Shown here: positions 23,537 through 30,710 of the stretch, one piece after another
Position numbering within the stretch: the first letter of the stretch is position 1
How the letters are laid out: every line of letters starts with the position of its first letter
Source of the DNA: Dethiobacter sp.
Lineage (GTDB): Bacteria > Bacillota > Dethiobacteria > Dethiobacterales > Dethiobacteraceae
Direction: 5' to 3'
Assembly (NCBI GenBank): GCA_018335875.1
Contig: JAGXRN010000056.1
Location: 1-48,127 of the forward strand
DNA length: 48,127 bases
The notes under the pieces: generated by a model
The model's input: the letters and a program-made list of their open reading frames with translations, nothing else
Told to the model about the DNA's origin: nothing
The model's database searches: none
Made by a program: the position numbers and the translations under genes

Positions 23537-26164
23537 CTAATTCCTTTTTTCAATCTGGCTGCGTACAAAATAATTAACTTTAGCCAGTGCCGCGTCCAGG
23601 TCATCCACATTCTTGCCGCCGGCCTGTGCCATATCCGGGCGTCCGCCGCCGCCGCCGCCTGTCATTTTAGCCACCTCGGCCACCAGCTTGCCCGCATGGT
23701 AGCCTGCTTTAATCAAATCATTTGTAACTGTGGCCACCAGCAGCACTTTTCCTTCCGCCGCGGCGCCAAGGACAATTACACCCGACCCCAACTTGTTTTT
23801 AAGGCGGTCGGCCATCTCGCGCAGTGTTTCCATGTTTCCCGCTGAAACGACTGCAGACAGCACCGGCACACCATTTTCTTTTGACACCTTTTCCAGCAGG
23901 GAATCAACTTCCATGCCCGCAAGCAAGAGCTGCAGGCGCTGGTTTTCCCGCTGCAGTTCTTTTAATTCCCGCGTCAGTTCAGTCAGCCTCTCCGGCAGCA
24001 TTTCGGTTGTGGTTTTAAGCTGCTGGGCGGCCTGCTCAAGTGACTGATTGCGCTCACTTAAGTAGTTGTAGGCGCCCTGTCCGCTCAGTGCTTCAATCCG
24101 GCGCAAGCCTGCGCCGATACCTGCCTCGGAGATGATTTTAAAAACTCCTATTTCACCGGTGCCGGAGACGTGGGTGCCGCCGCAAAGCTCCATTGAGTAG
24201 TCACCCATGTTCACCACACGCACTTTGTCGCCGTACTTCTCGTCAAAGAGGGCGGTGGCGCCCATGGCCCTTGCCTCGTCCAGGCTGGCCTCATTTACAG
24301 TCACAGCTTCGTTTTCCCAGATCCTCAGGTTGACCAGCCGTTCCACCTCGGCAATCTGAGATGGGGTTAATGCGCTCAGGTGTGTAAAGTCAAAGCGGAG
24401 GCGGTCAGGTGCTACCATGGAGCCGGCTTGTTTTACATGTTCACCCAAAACATCCCGCAATGCGTAGTGCAGAATATGGGTGGCAGTATGATTGCGGCAA
24501 ATTGCGCTGCGGTGATTTGGCCGTACGGAGACACCAGCCGTCTCGCCTTCGCAGATAGAACCATGCCTGACTATCCCGCGGTGGACAATCTGCTCATAAG
24601 GTGTGACCAGCGTCCCTGTTACTTCCACAGACCCGCCGGCTGTGGTAATCTCTCCCGCATCGCCGACCTGCCCGCCTTTTTCACCATAGAAAGGTGTGAC
24701 ACTGAGGACAATGTCCACCTGGTCCCCTTCCAGCACCGAACTGACACGCTCGCCGTTTCTGAAGAGGGCAAGCACACCGGCCTGTGAGGAGAGCTGCTCA
24801 AAACCGATAAACTCAGTCCTGAACTCTTTTATTCCCTGCCAGGAAGTCTCGTCGCGGCCTGCGGCTGCAGCGCCCCTGGCGCTGCGGCCCCTTTCGCGCT
24901 GTGCGTCAAGCGCAGCCTTGAACCCCGCCTCATCAAGTGTCAGGCCGCGCTCCAGGAGTATTTCTTTTGTCAGGTCAACGGGAAAACCAAATGTATCGTA
25001 GAGTTTAAAGGCAGCTTCCCCGGAGAGGATACCGCTTTTGCTTTTGGACTGCACCAGTTCATCGAGGATCCTCATCCCCATCTCCAGGGTTTCATAGAAG
25101 CGCTCTTCTTCGACGCGGATCACTTTTTCTATATATTCTCTGCCCTTTACCAGCTCTGTATAGGGGTCTCCCATCAGTTGGGACACCAGGGCCACTGCTT
25201 TGTGGAGAAAGGGTTCATCCCTGCCCAGCAGTTGGCCGTGGCGCACCGCGCGCCGCAGCAGCCTGCGCAGGACATAGCCCCGGCCCTCGTTGCCGGGCAG
25301 AATGCCGTCACCAATCATAAAAGAGATGCCGCGTAAATGTTCAGTAATAATGCGCAGCGAGATGTCGTGGTTTTCATTCCTGCCGTACTCCACGCCTGTG
25401 GCGCCGCAGAAATGATTAAGCAGAGGACGGACTGTATCAATTTCAAAGAGATTGCGCACATTTTGCAGGACTACGGCAACACGCTCAAGCCCCGCTCCTG
25501 TATCTATATTTTTCTGCTCCAGCGGTTCATATGTACCGTTTTCCAGGCGGTTAAACTGTGTAAACACCAGGTTCCAGATTTCCATAAAGCGGTCGCAGTC
25601 GCAGCCCACGGCACAATTCGGCCGCCCGCAGCCGTGTTCTTCGCCAAGGTCGTAGTAAATTTCCGAGCAGGGGCCGCAGGGGCCTGTCCCTATCTCCCAG
25701 AAATTATCCTCCTTGCCAAGGCGGAAAATCCGCTTGGGGTCCAGTCCGATTTTATGCTGCCAGATTGAGAAAGCCTCATCGTCGTCCTGATAAACACTGG
25801 CGTATAGCCTGTCCGCCGGCAGGTTGAAACCGTCTGTGACCAGTTCCCACGCCCAGGCGATAGCTTCTTCTTTAAAGTAATCGCCAAAAGAGAAATTGCC
25901 AAGCATCTCAAAAAAAGTGGCATGCCTGGATGTGCGCCCCACTCTTTCTATGTCCGGGGTGCGCACGCATTTCTGGCAGGTAGCCATGCGAGGATGCGGC
26001 GGTGTTTTCTCGCCTGTGAAATATGGTTTTAGTGGAGCCATCCCCGCGCCAATCATCAGCAATGTGGGGTCATTTTGCGGTATCAACGAAAAACTTGGAA
26101 GCACAAGATGGTCACGTTTTCTGAAAAACTCCAGGAACGTTGACCGGATATCTTTGGACAACAT
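23537..26164 (-). CDS. alaS: Alanyl-tRNA synthetase
   Basis: Class II aminoacyl-tRNA synthetase that charges tRNA-Ala. The 875-residue chain has the catalytic core (about 1-240: RSTFLEFFRKRDH, then ATFFEMLGNFSFGDYFK), the tRNA-recognition domain and the editing domain. The editing zinc ligands are in HTATH and CGGTH. A C-terminal DHHA1-type domain follows (GGGGGGRPDMAQAGG near the end). The start is ATG 26164, with GGGAGG 8 bases upstream; the open frame extends to 26191 without a ribosome site. A consensus sigma-A promoter (26197-26225) lies just ahead, leaving a leader of only about 25 bases. There is therefore no room for the T-box riboswitch often found before alaS in Firmicutes. Confidence 0.97.
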   Translation of the reverse strand: MLSKDIRSTFLEFFRKRDHLVLPSFSLIPQNDPTLLMIGAGMAPLKPYFTGEKTPPHPRMATCQKCVRTPDIERVGRTSRHATFFEMLGNFSFGDYFKEEAIAWAWELVTDGFNLPADRLYASVYQDDDEAFSIWQHKIGLDPKRIFRLGKEDNFWEIGTGPCGPCSEIYYDLGEEHGCGRPNCAVGCDCDRFMEIWNLVFTQFNRLENGTYEPLEQKNIDTGAGLERVAVVLQNVRNLFEIDTVRPLLNHFCGATGVEYGRNENHDISLRIITEHLRGISFMIGDGILPGNEGRGYVLRRLLRRAVRHGQLLGRDEPFLHKAVALVSQLMGDPYTELVKGREYIEKVIRVEEERFYETLEMGMRILDELVQSKSKSGILSGEAAFKLYDTFGFPVDLTKEILLERGLTLDEAGFKAALDAQRERGRSARGAAAAGRDETSWQGIKEFRTEFIGFEQLSSQAGVLALFRNGERVSSVLEGDQVDIVLSVTPFYGEKGGQVGDAGEITTAGGSVEVTGTLVTPYEQIVHRGIVRHGSICEGETAGVSVRPNHRSAICRNHTATHILHYALRDVLGEHVKQAGSMVAPDRLRFDFTHLSALTPSQIAEVERLVNLRIWENEAVTVNEASLDEARAMGATALFDEKYGDKVRVVNMGDYSMELCGGTHVSGTGEIGVFKIISEAGIGAGLRRIEALSGQGAYNYLSERNQSLEQAAQQLKTTTEMLPERLTELTRELKELQRENQRLQLLLAGMEVDSLLEKVSKENGVPVLSAVVSAGNMETLREMADRLKNKLGSGVIVLGAAAEGKVLLVATVTNDLIKAGYHAGKLVAEVAKMTGGGGGGRPDMAQAGGKNVDDLDAALAKVNYFVRSQIEKRN

Positions 26165-26196
26165 GCCAAAACCTCCCTGACTCCGTTTCAAAGTTT

Positions 26197-26225
26197 ATTA
26201 TATAGTTGAATAACTGGCATGTCAA
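26197..26225 (-). promoter_or_regulatory. Consensus sigma-A promoter of alaS
   Basis: On the minus strand TTGACA (26225-26220), a 17-base spacer and TATAAT (26202-26197) match the ideal housekeeping promoter exactly. The expected transcription start is near 26190, about 26 bases before the alaS ATG. Confidence 0.85.
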
Positions 26226-26261
26226 TAAATGCCGTTTAAAGCTGTTTAAAGCAAAAAGGGA

Positions 26262-27380
26262 TTACTTATTAGCCGCCAGATCGACAACATGTTTAAACAG
26301 AATCCGCAGCATGGCAGTAAAAGGAACTGCAAATATCAAACCAAACAGTCCAAACAGCCGGCCGCCCACAATTAAGGCAAAGATTACAATCAGGGGGTGC
26401 AGGCCAAGGCTCCTGCCAAGGATCTGCGGGGCGATTAGCTGGCTTTCCAACTGCTGTACAACTGTGATAACGATAATTACCTTGAGGGCCAAGGCCGGTG
26501 AATGAAGCACAGCAATCAGCACAGCGGGGACAGCGCCGATAAGCGGCCCAAAATAGGGGATGATGTTTGTCACACCGGCAATCATGCCCAGTATCAGCGC
26601 AAAATCAACTCCCAACAGGAGCAGGCCCACATAAGTCAAAAGGCCGACTAAAAAGCAGATTAACAGCATCCCGCGAAAATATGCACCCAGTGTATGGTCC
26701 ATTTCGCTCCCCACCTTGGCAATCCACCTGCGATATTTCTTGGGAAATAATAGGAGAGCCGACCTTTTCAGGGACGTCTCGTCGCGCAGCAGGTAATACA
26801 CCAAAAGGGGGATAATCAGGATTGTAAAAAGGTGGGAGAATATGCCAAGCACCGCTTCGGTAAGACGTGCCACCACAGCCTGCACACCGGCCTGCAGATT
26901 AAGGATATTCTGGTCCAGGACCTGGCGGATACTCTCCGGCAGGTTAAAACGCTGGTAGTCTGATTGGAGATTTGCTAAAAATTGCTGAAATTGCAGGGTA
27001 TATTCCGGTATTCTATCCGCCAGTTTATTTAATTCGGTAACAAGGTTTGGAATAGTTGTCAGCCCCACTACCAACAGCAAGGAAAAAAAAATAGCGTAAA
27101 TAAGCAGAATCCCCAGGTAGCGCGGCAACCGTCGGTTGTCAAGGAAATCCACCAGAGGATTCAAAATATAAGCGATAATAATGGCGACAAAAAACGGGGC
27201 AAGTACTGAGAGCAATCTCCCTCCTTCCCGAAACAGCCAGTAAAGGATGAAGAGCATTATAGCCGTGCCAAGGCAGAGCACAGCGAGGCGGGAATACCGA
27301 TTCAGTAAATTGTGATTGTTGTCCACACGCACACCCCCATGGGACCCTGTATATCTATATGCGGGGTTTGCGGCCCCCAT
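26262..27380 (-). CDS. AI-2E family transporter (putative exporter)
   Basis: Polytopic membrane protein of the AI-2E (formerly PerM/UPF0118) family, which includes the autoinducer-2 exporter TqsA and sodium/proton antiporters. About eight membrane helices are visible, with the family pattern: a hydrophobic first pair, a soluble stretch (about 110-200) and a C-terminal run containing GVTNIIPYFGPLIGAVPAV and FGLIFAVPFTAMLRI. ATG 27380 has GGAG at 9 bases, inside the end of the preceding zinc-ribbon gene; GTG codons at 27332 or 27326 are alternative starts. The cargo is unknown. It is the gene before alaS, but alaS has its own promoter. Confidence 0.87.
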   Translation of the reverse strand: MGAANPAYRYTGSHGGVRVDNNHNLLNRYSRLAVLCLGTAIMLFILYWLFREGGRLLSVLAPFFVAIIIAYILNPLVDFLDNRRLPRYLGILLIYAIFFSLLLVVGLTTIPNLVTELNKLADRIPEYTLQFQQFLANLQSDYQRFNLPESIRQVLDQNILNLQAGVQAVVARLTEAVLGIFSHLFTILIIPLLVYYLLRDETSLKRSALLLFPKKYRRWIAKVGSEMDHTLGAYFRGMLLICFLVGLLTYVGLLLLGVDFALILGMIAGVTNIIPYFGPLIGAVPAVLIAVLHSPALALKVIIVITVVQQLESQLIAPQILGRSLGLHPLIVIFALIVGGRLFGLFGLIFAVPFTAMLRILFKHVVDLAANK

Positions 27381-27383
27381 TCA

Positions 27384-27587
27384 TCAGATCTCCAGTGTCA
27401 GCTGCTCCTCCCCGGCCTGTGAAGGTTGCAAAGCATTTATAGCCACAAGCGTGCCTTCCTCGTCCACATTATAAGCGGTAAACCCATTGGGCCCGCCCAT
27501 GTTGAACTCCACCAGGCAGTTCCAGCAGTAGTATTGATTTGTCGATACCTTTCCGGTATCAATGCTGCCGCAGAGCGGACAATTCAT
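27384..27587 (-). CDS. Small zinc-ribbon protein
   Basis: 67-residue cytosolic protein with a zinc-ribbon pair: CPLCGS at the start and YYCWNCLVEF at about residues 19-28, followed by a short beta-rich tail. The start is ATG 27587 with GAAAGGAG at 8 bases; the longer frame (to 27644) lacks a ribosome site and overlaps the PRC-barrel gene. I do not recognise a specific family function. Its compact Cys4 unit suggests zinc binding and contact with RNA, DNA or a partner protein. It lies between the PRC-barrel gene and the AI-2E exporter on the same strand. Confidence 0.72.
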   Translation of the reverse strand: MNCPLCGSIDTGKVSTNQYYCWNCLVEFNMGGPNGFTAYNVDEEGTLVAINALQPSQAGEEQLTLEI

Positions 27588-27621
27588 AAATATTCTCCTT
27601 TCTTTTCTGATCCAAACCAGA

Positions 27622-28086
27622 TCAATCGCGTATAATAAGGACATCTTCGCCCATGGTCAGAGGAGTGGGCAGCTCCAACACCTGGCGTCCTGACAGCAAG
27701 TCTTCAATCAACCCGGAAGAGAGGCGCCACCCTGCAACCCTGCCTGAACTTTCATCAAAGAGCATATCCTCTACCACACCTATTTCATTGCCTGCAGAGT
27801 TAAGTACACGCTTCCCAAGCACACTGCACGTGTCCTCTCTTCTGACAGTGTCTTGCTGTGAAAGTTGTGCTTCATCATAGTGGACGATTACAGCGTCATC
27901 TCCAAGGCCTACCACCTGTCCAAAGGGGATAATCTTTGTTTGCGGCAGCCACCCCACTCCTTCAACCAAAAAAGCAAGCATGTATTCGCCTTTGCCATCA
28001 AGCAGCCATTCCCTGACGCGCCCCAGTTCCTTTCCGCTTTGTGCGTGTATGACAGGGATACCCGTCACATCCCGTGAAAAGCGCAT
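27622..28086 (-). CDS. PRC-barrel domain protein
   Basis: 154-residue protein made of two PRC-barrel-like beta domains (about 1-75: GIPVIHAQSGKELGRVREWLLD; about 85-154: VLGKRVLNSAGNEIGVVEDMLFD). Such proteins act in photosynthetic reaction centres, RNA processing (RimM) or, in Firmicutes (YlmC/YrrD-like), in poorly known sporulation roles. The duplicated barrel resembles YrrD, which also lies near alaS/yrr genes in bacilli. ATG 28086 has GGGGGTG upstream. Its end overlaps the long-frame version of the zinc-ribbon gene, but not the preferred start. Confidence 0.83.
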   Translation of the reverse strand: MRFSRDVTGIPVIHAQSGKELGRVREWLLDGKGEYMLAFLVEGVGWLPQTKIIPFGQVVGLGDDAVIVHYDEAQLSQQDTVRREDTCSVLGKRVLNSAGNEIGVVEDMLFDESSGRVAGWRLSSGLIEDLLSGRQVLELPTPLTMGEDVLIIRD

Positions 28087-28139
28087 CTGACACCCCCGAT
28101 GCTTTTCATATTATTATGCCCGACAGTACAACTATTAAT

Positions 28140-28709
28140 TCAGCTTGTATAGCTTTCCAAAAGCTTTAACAATTCTTCTTCTGTGGAAAAAGTAATTCCT
28201 TTTTCCAACTGCTCGCGCACATCCTCCTTGACTTCAAACGGCGTTACCTGCTCAAGGCTTCCTGCGGGAGGGAGGCCGCGGAAAATTGCTATCTTGCCAT
28301 CGTGGACGCCTATATATCTCTGGTCGGCAAGACAGTAGCGGCATTGCCCGCCCACACTCTCCAAAATGATGGCCGCTGAAGAAAACTCCGTCAGCCGCCA
28401 GTTAGCAGGCAGCAACGCTTCAAGTTGTTCTTTTGTCAGATCAGCAAAATTAATAAGGGCAAACTCTGCGGGCATGTCCCCGCCCAGCCAGGTGTTGATA
28501 TGGCCGCACTGCTCAAATCGCTGCCGGAAGATGATTTCAGTGCTGCCGGACACATTCTCCTGTGCAGGCTGTTCCAGTGAGGGTGACGCTCCCGGGCCCT
28601 GCGCCTGCTCACCACCCGTCAACAGGTAAGAACCTGCCAGTGTTAAACCAAAAAGGACCACCACCAGGAAAACGGCGCGCCTGCGCCGGTGACGTTTTCT
28701 GCGCCGCAT
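28140..28709 (-). CDS. BofC-like sporulation protein, membrane-anchored
   Basis: Protein with a very basic N-terminus, one membrane helix (about residues 11-32) and an outside-facing domain. The last 60 residues, from DQRYIGVHDGKIAIFRG to EEELLKLLESY, resemble the BofC C-terminal domain. In Bacillus subtilis BofC delays proteolytic activation of pro-sigma-K until the forespore signals. The start is ATG 28709, with AAAGGGGG at 7 bases; a GTG at 28727 lies within that ribosome site. Two cysteines in GGQCRYC are a local oddity. The presence of sigK 10 kb away fits the assignment, which is still motif-based. Confidence 0.75.
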   Translation of the reverse strand: MRRRKRHRRRRAVFLVVVLFGLTLAGSYLLTGGEQAQGPGASPSLEQPAQENVSGSTEIIFRQRFEQCGHINTWLGGDMPAEFALINFADLTKEQLEALLPANWRLTEFSSAAIILESVGGQCRYCLADQRYIGVHDGKIAIFRGLPPAGSLEQVTPFEVKEDVREQLEKGITFSTEEELLKLLESYTS

Positions 28710-28775
28710 TAAAAAACCCCCTTTCACGGTCTATGCTAATACATTACCCGTGTAGAGGGCGTTTATGCAGAGCTG

Positions 28776-29525
28776 CTACCCGAGTGCCCCGGCAAGTTCA
28801 GATGAAATATCAAAGTTGCTGTAGGCATTTTGCACATCGTCATGGTCAAGAAGTGCGTCCATCAGCCCCATTGCTTTGCCTGCTTCGTCTGAATCGCTTA
28901 TTTCCAGGTAGTTTTCAGGGATCATGGTTACTTCCGCCGTCGTGAACTTGATGCCTTCCGCCTCCATTTTTTCTTTAACATGTTCAAAGTCTTCCGGTGA
29001 CGTATAGATTTCAAAGGTATCTTCTTCTGCCGCAAAGTCTTCCGCCCCGGCCTCAAGCGACAAAAGCATGAGCTGCTCCTCGTCATGCTCTTCCGCGGAA
29101 AGCACAAGATAGCCGCGGCGCCTGAACATCCAGGCCACACAGCCGCTCTCGCCCAGGCTGCCTCCGTGCCTTGAGAATATATGGCGGACCTCGCCGGCGG
29201 TACGGTTGCGGTTATCAGTGAGTATCTCCAGTAAAACGGCAACTCCGGCCGGGCCATAGCCCTCGTATATTATCTCTTCATAGTCGACTCCGTCCAGGCC
29301 GCCTGCGCCTTTCTGGATGGCACGCTGAATATTGTCGGTTGGCATGTTGGCTTCACGGCCTTTCTGAACCGCCAGGCGCAGGCGAAAGTTGTTATTGATG
29401 TCGCCGCCGCCGAAACGCGCCGCTACCATGATTTCTTTTGATATTTTGGTAAAGATCTTACCCTTGGCAGCATCTGCCCTTGCTTTTCTGTGTTTTGTAT
29501 TGGCCCATTTAGAATGTCCCGCCAT
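28776..29525 (-). CDS. YebC/PmpR (TACO1) family protein
   Basis: 249-residue protein of the YebC/TACO1 family. Members were first described as transcriptional regulators and are now also tied to translation of proline-rich stretches. The strongly conserved start (MAGHSKWANTKHRKARAD, then KGKIFTKISKEI) and the three-domain length match. Conserved segments GYGPAGVAVLLEILTDN and GSLGESGCVAWMF are also present. ATG 29525 has GGGGGGAGG upstream. It is followed by the BofC-like gene; both are on the minus strand, 66 bases apart. Confidence 0.95.
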   Translation of the reverse strand: MAGHSKWANTKHRKARADAAKGKIFTKISKEIMVAARFGGGDINNNFRLRLAVQKGREANMPTDNIQRAIQKGAGGLDGVDYEEIIYEGYGPAGVAVLLEILTDNRNRTAGEVRHIFSRHGGSLGESGCVAWMFRRRGYLVLSAEEHDEEQLMLLSLEAGAEDFAAEEDTFEIYTSPEDFEHVKEKMEAEGIKFTTAEVTMIPENYLEISDSDEAGKAMGLMDALLDHDDVQNAYSNFDISSELAGALG

Positions 29526-29566
29526 TTTTGTACCTCCCCCCGTGCAGCGTCAAGAAAAATAAAGCG

Positions 29567-29953
29567 TCAGGAACGCTTTCGCAGTTCAGTCATTACACAT
29601 CTTTTGTGCGCTTCCACCTTGTTTTCTCTGGCCAGAGCCAGGACTTTCCGTGAATCAGAACCGGGCTGAAGCCAGCAGTATTTTATACCCTGCCCGGCAC
29701 ACTCCACAATCATAGTCTCAGTCACCGCGGGCGGGACAACAAAGTTAACCACATCCGGGGTTTGAGGCAGAGATTTAAGGTTCGGATACACCGTCTCGCC
29801 ATCCAGTTCATCCAGGTGTGGATTGACGCCATAGACTGTATACCCTGCCCGCTTGAGGCGTTCATAGACACGGTACCCAAACTTTGACTTATCGTTTGAA
29901 ACACCAACTACGGCCCATACTTTTTTGGCAAGCATCTCATCGATGACAGACAA
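29567..29953 (-). CDS. CoA-binding domain protein (YccU type)
   Basis: 128-residue Rossmann-fold protein of the CoA_binding_2 family, function unknown. The N-terminal nucleotide loop (VWAVVGVSNDKSKFGYRV) and the segments GVNPHLDELDGETVYPNLKSLP and the end CVMTELRKR are typical. The C-terminal histidine-rich/metal part present in some relatives is not evident. The start is TTG 29953 with GAGGGG 5 bases upstream. It lies 41 bases before yebC, so the two may be co-transcribed. No export signal is seen. Confidence 0.87.
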   Translation of the reverse strand: MSVIDEMLAKKVWAVVGVSNDKSKFGYRVYERLKRAGYTVYGVNPHLDELDGETVYPNLKSLPQTPDVVNFVVPPAVTETMIVECAGQGIKYCWLQPGSDSRKVLALARENKVEAHKRCVMTELRKRS

Positions 29954-30066
29954 TACTACCCCTCCCCAGCCAACCTGACACTATTTTAACACCATCTGAG
30001 CCCACTGACAATAACCCGGGGTCAGGTCTAAACATCTAAACATTTAATAATTTATCTGTGGAGCTT

Positions 30067-30097
30067 AATAAAATAATTCCCTGCCAAAGACAGGGAA
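30067..30097 (-). terminator. Terminator after the lytic transglycosylase gene
   Basis: On the minus strand TTCCCTG, a 7-base loop and CAGGGAA form a perfect stem followed by TTATTTTATT. It lies 16 bases past the transglycosylase stop. Confidence 0.75.
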
Positions 30098-30113
30098 ATG
30101 TAAAAATTGTAAT

Positions 30114-30677
30114 TTAGTTTGCATAAAGCGTGGTGTAGCTGTTGTAGGCGTTGTACACTTTAAATAAAAAGAGACGGGTTTCTGAAAAAGGGATATCTCT
30201 TCTGTCCTCATATCTACCGGACCACGTTCCCTGTTGGAGCCAGCTGCTGACGTGCCCTCTGCCACCGTTGTAGGAGGCGATAACCACATCCAGCCTGGCA
30301 TCAAATTCTTTTGCAAGGCTGGACAGGTACCAACTTCCGAATCTGATATTTATTTCGGGGTCAAAAAGCATATCTGCACTAAAATCACTGATATCAAGCT
30401 GTGCCGCTATCCATTCAGCGGTTGAAGGCATTATCTGCATCAGTCCAATTGCTCCCTTACGGGAGACAGCATCAGGATGAAATTTGCTCTCCACACGAAT
30501 GATGGCTGCCACCAGCAGCGGGTCGATATCGTAGCGCCTGGCTTGGCTTTCAATAATTTCACGGTAGCGGTAAGGATAGTAAAGCCGCCCGAATTGGGGC
30601 GTACGTGTAAATAGCGCCAGGGAGGCCGAGGTTAATAACGCAAGGATGATAATATTCGTAATTAATTTAAGTTTCAT
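30114..30677 (-). CDS. Lytic transglycosylase (SLT domain)
   Basis: Membrane-anchored or exported enzyme of the SLT/goose-lysozyme fold that cleaves peptidoglycan with 1,6-anhydro product formation. A hydrophobic N-terminal segment (about residues 5-22) is a signal or anchor, and the SLT domain covers about 45-160. The catalytic glutamate is in IIRVESKFHPDAVS, followed by GAIGLMQIMPSTAEWI and SYNGGRGHV. The 187-residue size is that of the small clostridial SLT proteins found directly after coaE. It still follows the coaE-containing gene here, 33 bases downstream, although that gene now has a long Ig tail. Confidence 0.93.
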   Translation of the reverse strand: MKLKLITNIIILALLTSASLALFTRTPQFGRLYYPYRYREIIESQARRYDIDPLLVAAIIRVESKFHPDAVSRKGAIGLMQIMPSTAEWIAAQLDISDFSADMLFDPEINIRFGSWYLSSLAKEFDARLDVVIASYNGGRGHVSSWLQQGTWSGRYEDRRDIPFSETRLFLFKVYNAYNSYTTLYAN

Positions 30678-30710
30678 GCTTATCTCCCAAACACATTAAT
30701 ACCACTACTG

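Noticed and set aside
26165-26261. T-box riboswitch before alaS
   Set aside because: The perfect promoter at 26197-26225 leaves a leader of about 26 bases, and no T-box core sequence is seen in the gap.
29990-30060. Short TAAACAT-type direct repeats near the transglycosylase terminator
   Set aside because: Only two short units in AT-rich DNA; not distinguishable from chance.
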